Assembly: GCF_029433095.1 (NCBI RefSeq)
Contig: NZ_JARNTX010000004.1
Span: 186,001-250,000, forward strand
Length of the DNA stretch: 64,000 nt
Direction of reading: 5' to 3'
Origin: Hymenobacter sp. YC55
Lineage (GTDB): Bacteria; Bacteroidota; Bacteroidia; Cytophagales; Hymenobacteraceae
The notes under the pieces are model-generated. The model did not search any database, was not told the origin of the DNA, and was given only the letters and a program-made list of their open reading frames with translations. Both the position numbers and the translations under genes were made by a program. Of this stretch, positions 1-7,504 are shown one piece after another. How positions within the stretch are numbered: the first letter of the stretch is position 1; each line of letters opens with the position of its first letter.

Positions 1-376
1 CTATCAGATTTCGGATTTCCGCCGTTTCGTCGGTGATGGTTCGCACCGTGCTTTCAAAAGGGGTAAGAAACAGCAGGCGGCCAGCTTCTATTTCAGTTCC
101 GTACTCGAAGCGAAGGTTAGGCTGAATGCCCCGACCCAATACATAGATGATGGGCTGTTGTGGCCCCTGTAGCAAGTAACGAAAAACAGCCTGTTCTAGC
201 TTGGAATGAAACCCCGACAATACGCAAGTATGGGCATAGCGCTGTTCAAGCGCCCACACGTAAGTAGGTCGTTCAATAGCTTCCGGGTATTGACGTGAGC
301 AGAAAAAGGCAGTTTTCGGCTGCCGTAATAGAGCCGGATTACCCAGGGTGCGTAATTCCTCTGGATTAATGCTCAT
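1..376 (-). CDS. DprA-like Rossmann-fold protein, partial
   Basis: The frame opens at an ATG (374-376, minus strand) and runs off the left edge, so about 125 N-terminal residues are visible. The stretch SGFHSKLEQAVFRYLLQG followed by a hydrophobic strand and LGRGIQ resembles the Rossmann-like nucleotide-binding fold of DprA/Smf DNA-processing proteins and of small stand-alone DprA-like proteins in Bacteroidota. DprA loads RecA on incoming single-stranded DNA; whether this short homologue does so is unknown. The C-terminus is outside the window, so total length cannot be judged. The family call is by eye. Confidence 0.6.
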   Translation of the reverse strand, partial: MSINPEELRTLGNPALLRQPKTAFFCSRQYPEAIERPTYVWALEQRYAHTCVLSGFHSKLEQAVFRYLLQGPQQPIIYVLGRGIQPNLRFEYGTEIEAGRLLFLTPFESTVRTITDETAEIRNLI

Positions 377-505
377 AGGATGGGAACAAGGCAGTTTCGG
401 TAAAGGTAGACAGATAATAATAATTATAATACATATACGAAAAATTATGTAAGCTGCACACTATACACAAGAATCTTGATCTTCAAATGAAGGGTTTGGG
501 GTCTA

Positions 506-545
506 AAGCAAATGCCTCAGACATTGCTGTCCGAGGCATTTGCTT
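506..545 (-). terminator. Hairpin terminator downstream of the CsbD gene
   Basis: A long inverted repeat (arm AAGCAAATGCCTC with one mismatch and a short loop) lies just beyond the stop codon of the minus-strand CsbD gene. It also separates that gene from the DprA-like gene. Confidence 0.6.
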
Positions 546-568
546 CAAACTTGAAAACACATCAACGC

Positions 569-787
569 TTAAAAAGTGCGCTTAAACCAAGCTTTAATAT
601 CTTCAACTGCCTCACCCGTTTTGTGTTGTAGGCTGCCGAACCATTCGTCCTGCTTGCCTTCCTCATATGTGAGGTCATCGTCGGTGAGGCCACCCCATTT
701 CTGCTTGGCTTGACCTTTTATTTCATTCCAGTTACCGCGTGCACGCAATTCGGTGCTGTCGTCGATGCCATTATTGTTAGCGTCCAT
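569..787 (-). CDS. CsbD family stress-response protein
   Basis: A small protein of 72 residues (81 if the upstream ATG at 814 is used). It carries the CsbD signature: GNWNEIKGQAKQKWGGLTDD near the N-terminus, followed by an acidic stretch and a C-terminal amphipathic helix. CsbD proteins are small, highly charged, soluble proteins induced in general stress; their molecular function is not known. The internal ATG at 787 was preferred because the family usually starts shortly before the GxWNEIKG block. The gene is monocistronic, with a hairpin terminator right after it. Confidence 0.85.
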   Translation of the reverse strand: MDANNNGIDDSTELRARGNWNEIKGQAKQKWGGLTDDDLTYEEGKQDEWFGSLQHKTGEAVEDIKAWFKRTF

Positions 788-1054
788 AGGAAGTGGGTAT
801 TTGGTGGAGAGCATACGGATATACGGCTAAGGTGCTAGCTCGACCGAAAAAACCAGCTATTATTTATGTTCAGCCTCTCTATCAAGTTTTTGTAACGATA
901 CTTAGCCTAACAAATAAAATCAGGTCTTAAGGTTATCGGCGACTTGAATTTCTGTTATAAGCTGGTTTCTTTAGGTTGTTATGTTGGGCATCAGCCTGCC
1001 AGTGTTAAAAAGCCAGCCTATTTACCTTATTTACCTTGATTTCAATTATTTACT

Positions 1055-2608
1055 ATGGATGATCTGCGCACTACCCTGGCCACTTTCTCGCCTGAGGACC
1101 GCAAGGATTTCGCGCAGTTTATTCAGCGTCAGAAGCGCAAGCAAAAAGGCCGGATGGACTTGCGCCTCTACGAGTTGCTGCTGCACCCCAAAGAGTACAC
1201 AACTCCCCAGCTGCTGGCCCGCCTCTACCCCGAAGAGCCCAACGCCACGGCGTACTACGCCTTGCGTAAGCGCCTGCTCCGTCACCTCACCGACTACCTC
1301 TTGCTGCGCCAGCGCCACCACGACCCTACAGCAGCTTCTTCCGTACGGGGGTTGCTTACGTTGGCGCAGTATCTGTTCGAGGCTGGCGTACCGCGCTTGG
1401 CTTGGACCACCTTGCGCAAGGCCGAGAAACTAGCCCGCCTCAACGAGCAATACGAGTTGCTTAACACGGTCTATAATTTGCAGATTGCCCACGCCGGCAG
1501 TGAATTTGCCGATCCGTTGGAAGAAATCATTCGGTGCCGCCACCTCAACAAGAAAGCCGCCGACGAAGAAGAACGCGCCGGCATTGCCGATAGCCTTATT
1601 CGACAGCGCCTGCGCCAAGCCCGCGTAAAGGGTCGGGCCGGCGAAGCCTTCGACGGAATTTTGCAGGATGTACTGCGCGAATACGATTTGCAGGAAGCCT
1701 TTGCCCGCCGCCCTGCCGTGCTCTACCGCCTGATGTCCATTGCCCGCAACGCCATGCTGGTGCGCCGAGACTTTGCCTCCTTTACGCCCTTTGTGCTGCG
1801 CTGCTACCACCTGATGGAAAAGCGCCACGGCTTCCAACCCGCGCATCGCTACTACCAAGTGGGGCTGCTGTACATGATTGCGCACGCGCTTTACCGGGTG
1901 CGGCGTTTCGAGGAATCGGTGTGCTACTTGGAGCTGCTGCGGGGAGCCCTAGCTCAGGAAGGGGGCGCAAGCTACCGCGCCGAATGGCTGCCGCGCTACA
2001 CGTTTCTGCTGGCAGCCAATTACGCCTTCCTGCGTCGCAACGCCGAAAGTATTCAGCTGATGGAAAATGCCTTACGCTCTTCTGCCATTACCCTCTCTCC
2101 CCGCGACCAACTCACGGCTCGGCTCGGGCTAGCTTTCCACTATTTCGCAGAAGGCAAATTCGCCAAAACCAACCAAGCCCTAATCAACATCGGCCGCTCC
2201 GACCACTGGTGTGAGCAGGAAATGGGCTTGGAGTGGCTAATTAACAAGAACATAGGCGAAATGCTCGCCCAATTTGAAATGGGCAATTCCGACTTGGCCC
2301 TGAACCGGCTGCGGTCCATTGAGCGGCTGCTGCGGGAGCGAAGCGGCGTCGAGGATGGCGGCCCTTACGCCTATGTACTCAGCTACCTCGCCCTGGTACG
2401 CCAGATAATCGATAATCCGGAGGCCATGCAGCAGCCGGAATTCGCCCGTCAGGTAGAACAAATGCCGGAGTCATTGCCCCTGCAGCGCGAAGATTTACAG
2501 GCGCTTAGCTTCTACGCTTGGCTGCAGGCTCGCATCATGCGCCGGCCTTATTACGAGGTACTACTAGAATTTGCTGATGTGCCAGCGGAGGCTGATGTAA
2601 AGAAATAA
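1055..2608 (+). CDS. Helical-repeat (TPR-like) hypothetical protein
   Basis: A 517-residue cytoplasmic protein without signal peptide or membrane segments. The N-terminal 90 residues are very basic (repeated K/R) and contain a winged-helix-like pattern. The rest is an all-helical succession of 30-40 residue units rich in Ala, Leu and Arg (for example around residues 270-300, 320-345, 360-385 and 400-425), which looks like degenerate tetratricopeptide repeats. I do not recognise a named family; similar proteins occur as hypotheticals in Hymenobacter-type genomes. It stands alone and ends at a strong bidirectional terminator. A scaffolding or regulatory role is only an inference from the repeat architecture. 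Confidence 0.7.
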   Translation: MDDLRTTLATFSPEDRKDFAQFIQRQKRKQKGRMDLRLYELLLHPKEYTTPQLLARLYPEEPNATAYYALRKRLLRHLTDYLLLRQRHHDPTAASSVRGLLTLAQYLFEAGVPRLAWTTLRKAEKLARLNEQYELLNTVYNLQIAHAGSEFADPLEEIIRCRHLNKKAADEEERAGIADSLIRQRLRQARVKGRAGEAFDGILQDVLREYDLQEAFARRPAVLYRLMSIARNAMLVRRDFASFTPFVLRCYHLMEKRHGFQPAHRYYQVGLLYMIAHALYRVRRFEESVCYLELLRGALAQEGGASYRAEWLPRYTFLLAANYAFLRRNAESIQLMENALRSSAITLSPRDQLTARLGLAFHYFAEGKFAKTNQALINIGRSDHWCEQEMGLEWLINKNIGEMLAQFEMGNSDLALNRLRSIERLLRERSGVEDGGPYAYVLSYLALVRQIIDNPEAMQQPEFARQVEQMPESLPLQREDLQALSFYAWLQARIMRRPYYEVLLEFADVPAEADVKK

Positions 2609-2647
2609 GGCTGCGGTACTAGGCTGCGAATAGTTAGTGAAAAAGAA

Positions 2648-2699
2648 AAAGGCCGCACAGCAAAACCGGTGTAACCAGGTCTTGCTGTGCGGCCTTTTG
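2648..2699. terminator. Bidirectional hairpin terminator
   Basis: A 17-bp perfect stem (AAAAGGCCGCACAGCAA and its complement) with an 18-nt loop, with A-runs on one side and T-runs on the other. It separates the convergent gene ending at 2608 from the lipoprotein gene ending at 2714. Confidence 0.85.
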
Positions 2700-2713
2700 T
2701 AGCCGGGGTTGTA

Positions 2714-3109
2714 CTACTCTTCCCGAGCAGCCTTGTTTACTTCAGCCTTTGCTTCAGCAGCCGCTTGGTCGATTTTCGCGTCTGCTTTGTTCGCAGCGGC
2801 TTCGGTAGCGTTGGCAGCTTTTTCAGCGCCAGCTTCTATTTTCTGGCCGGCTTTTTCACCTGCGTTGTCGATGGCGGTGCCGGCATTCTCGGCGGCAGCT
2901 TCGGTGTTGGCGGCCGCTTTGTCTACTGCATTTTCGGTGGCGTTAGCGGCGTTGTTCGCCTCGGCCGATACGGCGTCGCCAGTATTTTCGGCAGCGGCTT
3001 CGGTGTTGTTGGCAGCAGCCTCAGCGTTTTCTTTGCCGGTCTGGGTGCAAGAAGTAGCGGCAAAGGCAACGGCGGCAGCTACGAACAGAGTTTTAACAGA
3101 CATTTTCAT
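2714..3109 (-). CDS. Ala-rich LEA-like lipoprotein with 11-residue repeats
   Basis: Start chosen at the ATG at 3109, which gives MKMSVKTLFVAAAVAFAATSC: a signal peptide ending in a lipobox-like cysteine at residue 21. The mature protein of about 110 residues is almost only A, E, N, K, D, T and G. From about residue 34 it can be cut into nine consecutive 11-residue units, such as NNTEAAAENTG, ANTEAAAENAG, TAIDNAGEKAG, QKIEAGAEKAA and AKIDQAAAEAK. Hendecad periodicity of this composition is known from group 3 LEA (late embryogenesis abundant) proteins, which are disordered when hydrated and helical when dried. Anchoring in the envelope is inferred from the lipobox. The role is unproven; desiccation or osmotic protection is the obvious hypothesis. 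Confidence 0.75.
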   Translation of the reverse strand: MKMSVKTLFVAAAVAFAATSCTQTGKENAEAAANNTEAAAENTGDAVSAEANNAANATENAVDKAAANTEAAAENAGTAIDNAGEKAGQKIEAGAEKAANATEAAANKADAKIDQAAAEAKAEVNKAAREE

Positions 3110-3434
3110 GGTCAAGGAAAAGATAAAAGGTGGTTGGGAAACTCGTCCGTTAATTAGCATCGGCCAGAAAGGTAACCCAACGGTACAGTGCATTTTCACG
3201 AAGCAAAATGCTTGAGCAGCAACGTCAATAGGCATCTGCCTCCATCTATTCTAGCGAGCGGAAGTGTGGCCGCTACATGCCTCTATAAGGTGGTGCCTTT
3301 TCTCTACTACCGAAAGCAGGCTACTGGCAGCTGGCAACCGGAGCTGCATCAGGACTGCAGGGGTACAACTCAACTTTTCCCAGCGGGAGTAAGTATAGGA
3401 AAGTAAGCTCTCCCGCTCACTGACTTTTATCATC

Positions 3435-3836
3435 ATGGACTCCACTGCTTCTACCCCCCAGACGCCCGCCACACCCAATGTGCCGCTCGACGTCACTGAT
3501 CAGCAGAATACTGCTTTGCTCGAAGACACGCTCAACTTGCTCAATGCTGGCGTACCCGATCAGCGTGACCAACACGGCCTAGCCGAGATAGAGCGGTGGG
3601 AAGCGGTGCTCCAAGCCTCCGAGCGGCCTGGTTTGGCCAAAATCATTCAGGAACTTGCCACCCTGCGCGAACAACTAACTGCTTCCGACACGGAAACACA
3701 CGACCTGGCAGAAACCATAGCCACCTTGGGCGCCGAAACCGCCAAGGTAGCCGACGACCCCAACGCTGATTATTCGGCTCCGCTCGGCCATTTAAGTAAA
3801 GTGCTTATTAAAATGAGTTCTTCGCTTTCCCGCTAA
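3435..3836 (+). CDS. Small acidic helical hypothetical protein
   Basis: 133 residues, acidic, no signal peptide. A Pro/Thr-rich N-terminus of about 20 residues is followed by predicted helices, and the central stretch (residues 55-100) has heptad-like spacing of Leu and Ile that could form a coiled coil. The C-terminal part (SAPLGHLSKVLIKMSSSLSR) is amphipathic. No family recognised. The ATG at 3435 is well placed, and the gene is followed by a strong terminator, so it is a single-gene unit. Confidence 0.7.
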   Translation: MDSTASTPQTPATPNVPLDVTDQQNTALLEDTLNLLNAGVPDQRDQHGLAEIERWEAVLQASERPGLAKIIQELATLREQLTASDTETHDLAETIATLGAETAKVADDPNADYSAPLGHLSKVLIKMSSSLSR

Positions 3837-3847
3837 GCTGCTTATCA

Positions 3848-3887
3848 ACAAAAGCGCCCCGGCTCGATCAAGCCGGGGCGCTTTTGT
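3848..3887 (+). terminator. Rho-independent terminator
   Basis: A perfect GC-rich stem (ACAAAAGCGCCCCGGCT and complement) with a 6-nt loop followed by TTGTTTG, 12 bases after the stop codon of the preceding gene. Confidence 0.85.
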
Positions 3888-3956
3888 TTGTGGTGTTTCC
3901 AGAGTTGGCCATCTGCTTCGAAGAAGGAAGTGGCGGCGGAATCATGCAGTCAAGCT

Positions 3957-3986
3957 TTACTGTGCTTGAATAGTAGGCTACCTTTG
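3957..3986 (+). promoter_or_regulatory. Bacteroidota-type promoter
   Basis: TACCTTTG at 3979-3986 matches the Bacteroidota -7 consensus TANNTTTG exactly. A weak -33 element (TTTA, 3957-3960) lies 18 bases upstream. A start about 7 bases downstream would give a leader of about 20 nt before the ATG at 4014, which supports that start over the longer frame from 3888. Confidence 0.5.
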
Positions 3987-4013
3987 CGGGCCCTTATTCG
4001 GGGTTGTCTACTT

Positions 4014-5036
4014 ATGCCTGCTTCTTCCGCCCTCGACGATTTCACTTTCTACGACCCATTCGACGGCATGCGCTTCGGGCCGGAGCAGTGTTTTCTGTGT
4101 GGCACACCTACTACGCCCGCCGACTTTGTTCCTGTCTTCGCCGATTGGCTGATGAGTCGGTACAAGCTGCACGGCCGGCAAATCAAGTTGCTCGACCTCA
4201 GCATCGTAACCTATCAGGACTTGCGCATTCCCTGCTGTTCGCGCTGCCGTACAGAGCACGTTGAGCCGCTGGAAGCACAGGTAGAAGCCGCTGCAAGTGA
4301 AGGGGTTGAAGCACTAAGAAGCTTAGACGATAAAACCTTGTATTTGTGGCTTGGCAAGATGTTTTACGGAGTGCTGGTAACGGAACTGCTCAACGAGCTA
4401 GAGCCGCTGGCAGTGCCGCAGTACCCACTAGCCGAAAACGCCCGCATGCTGCGCCGCTTTCAGGCGTTCTTCCAGTGCTTTCAGGCCTTACGAGTGCCCG
4501 TGGAATTCGAGGATTTCAGCCCGGCCTCGATATTCGTGCTCGAAGTGGATCCAGCTCAGGATGATATGGCTTTCGAGTACGACGACGACCTAAGTACCCT
4601 GGCCTTCAGCATCAAACTTGACAACGCGGTTATCACGGCGTGTCTCGTCGACAATGGTATTATTCGGCAAGCTATGCGCCGTGTATACCAAGATGCTAGC
4701 CGGCCTCTGCATCCGGTGCAAGTAGCTGAATTCAAGGCGCGTGTTTACTACGCTGCCTACATCTTGAACGTGGTGCCCGATTATTTCCCGCGTAGTCGCA
4801 AGCCCGGTGCAAACCACATAGAGATGGACACGCTTATCGACGACATCACTGGCGACATTTTCAACCCTTGGGAAAATGCGGCCTATGGCCAGTCGTTGCT
4901 GGAAATGTGGAAGCGGTGGAATATTCCGCTGGCAGAAATTATGCAGGATCCTGAGCAGCCGCTTTCCTTCCTATACGAAGCGGATGGAGAACCCCGGCAG
5001 CTAACGCGCTACCCAGAAGAAACCCAAGAAAACTAG
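4014..5036 (+). CDS. Hypothetical protein with N-terminal CxxC pair (zinc-ribbon or HNH-like)
   Basis: 340 residues from the ATG at 4014, chosen because an exact -7 promoter motif sits inside the longer frame. Near the N-terminus CFLCG is followed about 50 residues later by CCSRC, so two CxxC knuckles could coordinate one zinc as in HNH or zinc-ribbon folds. The remaining 250 residues are mostly helical with many acidic residues and contain no motif I recognise; an H-N-H catalytic set is not evident. No signal peptide, so it is cytoplasmic. The neighbours give no functional hint. Confidence 0.65.
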   Translation: MPASSALDDFTFYDPFDGMRFGPEQCFLCGTPTTPADFVPVFADWLMSRYKLHGRQIKLLDLSIVTYQDLRIPCCSRCRTEHVEPLEAQVEAAASEGVEALRSLDDKTLYLWLGKMFYGVLVTELLNELEPLAVPQYPLAENARMLRRFQAFFQCFQALRVPVEFEDFSPASIFVLEVDPAQDDMAFEYDDDLSTLAFSIKLDNAVITACLVDNGIIRQAMRRVYQDASRPLHPVQVAEFKARVYYAAYILNVVPDYFPRSRKPGANHIEMDTLIDDITGDIFNPWENAAYGQSLLEMWKRWNIPLAEIMQDPEQPLSFLYEADGEPRQLTRYPEETQEN

Positions 5037-5062
5037 AAAAAGAGGAGGGAGGCAAACGGCGG

Positions 5063-5584
5063 CTAGCTAGCCTGCCATATCTGCTTGGGAGTGACCTTGC
5101 TAAGCTTGATCTTACTCCAGCGGCCTTCGAGGCCCGCTTTGCATTCCCGTTCGTTTACCAGCACATCCACGCAATGGCGGTGGCGGCGGTTCATGGTGTC
5201 ATGAATGATGTATTCGCCATCGAGGGCGTCGGAGATGCCCCGGACTTGTACCTTCTCGCCGTAACGGAAGGGCCCTCCCCAGTCTTCAAGTAAATCGCGG
5301 GAAACGGCTAGCCAGCGGGTGCGGCTCGAATGGCGGGTTGGAATGATGGAACCATCGGCGGTTTCCATCGGAGCGTTGTCAGTTTGGCCAGGTTCAGGCC
5401 AGTAGGTGGTTGCCGTAACGGTATACGACAAGGTTTTGGGAAGCTTTTTAACAGCTGGTACGGGAACGGCAACAGCCACCGAACGGGGGCTAAGACTAGC
5501 TACAGTGGAAGGCAGAGCTAGAGCAGGAGAAGAAATGGTGCGCGGAGGGAAGAGGAAGGTTAAGAGGAATAAAGCAATGGACAT
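5063..5584 (-). CDS. Secreted 3D / double-psi beta-barrel domain protein
   Basis: 173 residues with an N-terminal hydrophobic signal segment (residues 1-20), a Pro/Val-rich linker and a C-terminal domain of about 110 residues. That domain has the pattern of 3D/RlpA-type double-psi beta-barrels: VTATTYWPEPGQ, then T.DGS.IPT, WLAVSRDL, FRYGEKVQVRG and finally HDTMNRRHRHCVDVLV, in which the Asp residues (HDT and VDV) correspond to the conserved acidic residues of the fold. Such domains occur in cell-wall-active enzymes and lytic transglycosylases. No peptidoglycan-binding domain is present. It converges with the gene ending at 5036, only 26 bases away. Confidence 0.7.
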   Translation of the reverse strand: MSIALFLLTFLFPPRTISSPALALPSTVASLSPRSVAVAVPVPAVKKLPKTLSYTVTATTYWPEPGQTDNAPMETADGSIIPTRHSSRTRWLAVSRDLLEDWGGPFRYGEKVQVRGISDALDGEYIIHDTMNRRHRHCVDVLVNERECKAGLEGRWSKIKLSKVTPKQIWQAS

Positions 5585-6029
5585 GGCTTTTGGGTTCGTG
5601 CACTCTCACTTAGTCCGGAGAGGATGGACAGCCGGCCCGACTCGGCTTCAGGGACGGGCATAACTCCTTTCAAGTAGAAAAGGTTGCGCCGGTTTTTTAT
5701 GTCAACAGCCAAAAGGCCGATACAAGCGTGTTAAGCAACAAATAAGGGTGATAATCGGACGAAAATAATAATAGATAGGATTTAACTATACTTTATACAG
5801 TACGAGGGGCCAAAGATAGGTGAATTTTCATGACGAACTGGCAACCTGGTCTTCGGCCGACTGCCAATTAGTGTGTTTCAGGCTCAACCTTGTACTGAGC
5901 TTAGCAGTAAATGGAGCAACCATCCAAAAGCTGGTTTGAAGCCGGGTAACGGGCATGTCAGAGGCTTAGAAAGCTGCTTGCGCCTGAACCGTAAGGCTAA
6001 ATTTTTCATCCTATCATCCCGAAAATTTC
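5585..6029. other. Intergenic region without recognised gene
   Basis: Between two divergent genes. It contains AT-rich stretches around 5740-5830 that probably hold promoters for both sides, but no exact TANNTTTG motif with a good upstream partner. No coding frame or RNA gene was found. Confidence 0.5.
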
Positions 6030-7238
6030 ATGAATAAATTCATGCCTAATTTTTTAGGCTTACCCCTCCTGAAGCCAGTTGCCTTGCCCGCTACCGTACT
6101 TGCTGGTCTGCTTGTTAGCAGTTGTTCATCGCCTTCCAACACTGCCAATCAAACCGGTACAGCTACTTCATCTGACTCTACCGCTACGGCTGCACCCCAA
6201 GCACCTGCCAATTCGCCGCTGCAAGTGGTAGCCGCATTTCGGGAGCCGCAAATTGTAGGGGTGGCAGTACTACCCGATGGCCGGGTATTCGGCGACTTTC
6301 CGCGTTGGGACAACAACCCCGTCAATCCAGTTGCCGAAATTGGTACGGATGGGTCAGTAAAGCCCTACCCAGATGCTAACTGGTGTACTTGGAACGAAAC
6401 GGTGCGCAACGAACCCCAAAAACACTGGATCTGCCCGCAGAGTGTATACGCCGATAAAACCGGCATGCTATGGGTGCTCGATCCGGCTTCGCCCAATATA
6501 AAAGGTATTGTAGTCGGCGGCCCGAAGCTGGTGAAGATTGATCCGAAGACCAATAAGATAGCGCAGAACATTAGCTTCCCAGAAAGTGTGGCTGCTCGCA
6601 AGTCGTACCTCAACGACGTTCGGGTTGACACAGAGCGCAACTATGCCTACATCACCGAGTCGGGCATCGGAGCCTTGGTGGTAGTGGATCTGAAGACCGG
6701 CAAGGCGCGCAAAGTGTTGGAGAAGCACGCTTCCATGCTAGGCGATACCACGCTGAATATCAAGGCAGATGGGCATGAGATGATAGACCCTACTGGCAAG
6801 AAAGCCCGCTTCAACGCAGATGGTATTGCCCTCAGCCAAGATTTTCAGTACCTCTACTGGAAGCCACTTACTAGCTACACGTTGTACCGCATCAAGACGG
6901 AAGCGTTGCGCAATGCCGCTTTGACCGACGCTCAACTGGCGCAGCAAATAGAAGACTTAGGAAAGGTGCCTGCCTGCGACGGTATGGAGATTGATGCGCA
7001 AAACAACCTTTATATGTCCGCATTCGAAAACCACTCCATTGTGCGCCGGACACCTGCTGGTAAGATTGAACCGGTAGTGCAAGATCCTCGGCTTGAATGG
7101 CCGGATACGTTTGCTTTCGGACCCGATGGTATGCTTTACGTCACCAACTCGGCTATTCACAAAACGGCTACTTGGAACAAAGGAATTGGTCGGCAAGATC
7201 AGCCCTATCACATTTTCAAAATGAAGCTAACGCAATAG
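6030..7238 (+). CDS. Lipoprotein of the yellow/major royal jelly (SMP-30-like) beta-propeller family
   Basis: 402 residues. Residues 1-32 are a lipoprotein signal ending in LLVSSC, then a low-complexity Ser/Thr/Ala linker. The rest has the repeating beta-propeller pattern of bacterial yellow/MRJP and gluconolactonase-like proteins: RVFGDFPRWDNN near the start, WVLDPASPN, YLNDVRVDTERNYAYITESG, FNADGIALSQDFQYLYWKPL and DGMEIDAQNNLYMSAFENHSI. In relatives the N and D residues of these blocks bind a divalent metal, but the substrate of the bacterial members is generally unknown. It stands alone with a strong terminator and is probably on the outer surface or in the periplasm. Confidence 0.8.
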   Translation: MNKFMPNFLGLPLLKPVALPATVLAGLLVSSCSSPSNTANQTGTATSSDSTATAAPQAPANSPLQVVAAFREPQIVGVAVLPDGRVFGDFPRWDNNPVNPVAEIGTDGSVKPYPDANWCTWNETVRNEPQKHWICPQSVYADKTGMLWVLDPASPNIKGIVVGGPKLVKIDPKTNKIAQNISFPESVAARKSYLNDVRVDTERNYAYITESGIGALVVVDLKTGKARKVLEKHASMLGDTTLNIKADGHEMIDPTGKKARFNADGIALSQDFQYLYWKPLTSYTLYRIKTEALRNAALTDAQLAQQIEDLGKVPACDGMEIDAQNNLYMSAFENHSIVRRTPAGKIEPVVQDPRLEWPDTFAFGPDGMLYVTNSAIHKTATWNKGIGRQDQPYHIFKMKLTQ

Positions 7239-7307
7239 GCAGGTTTTCATTGGTTTATACATAGGCTTGCTGTGAAATTGTAGCAAACCTTTGCAATAAT
7301 TCTGGTA

Positions 7308-7347
7308 ACAGAAAGCTCTTTCCTGCGTTCAGGAAAGAGCTTTCTGT
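7308..7347 (+). terminator. Rho-independent terminator
   Basis: An 18-bp perfect stem (ACAGAAAGCTCTTTCCTG with a 4-nt loop) followed by TTTATTTT, 70 bases after the preceding stop codon. Confidence 0.85.
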
Positions 7348-7449
7348 TTTATTTTGAATAGATTGGTTTGCTTCTTTGTTGAGCCAGCAAGTCTGCTTTG
7401 AAAGCAAGGATTTGATAATGAGCTAAATTCGTGTAGTCGAATATGGGTT

Positions 7450-7479
7450 TTTGCCTCATTGACAGACTTGTTATCTTTA
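7450..7479 (+). promoter_or_regulatory. Promoter of the E1 (sucA) gene
   Basis: TTTG at 7450-7453 and TATCTTTA at 7472-7479 (seven of eight to TANNTTTG), spaced 18 bases. This places transcription start about 18-20 nt before the ATG at 7505. Confidence 0.5.
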
Positions 7480-7504
7480 CCCCCGACCCAACAGCTCCCA
7501 CCGC

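Noticed and set aside
981..1433. A long overlapping frame inside the 1055-2608 gene
   Set aside because: It is a shifted-frame shadow in GC-rich DNA, with Cys/Ser/Arg-rich low-complexity translation.
2687..3215. Plus-strand frames of 150-170 codons opposite the LEA-like lipoprotein
   Set aside because: They are antisense to the Ala-rich repeats and translate to Phe/Ser/Gly or Ser/Ala repeats; the minus-strand reading has a signal peptide and regular 11-mers.
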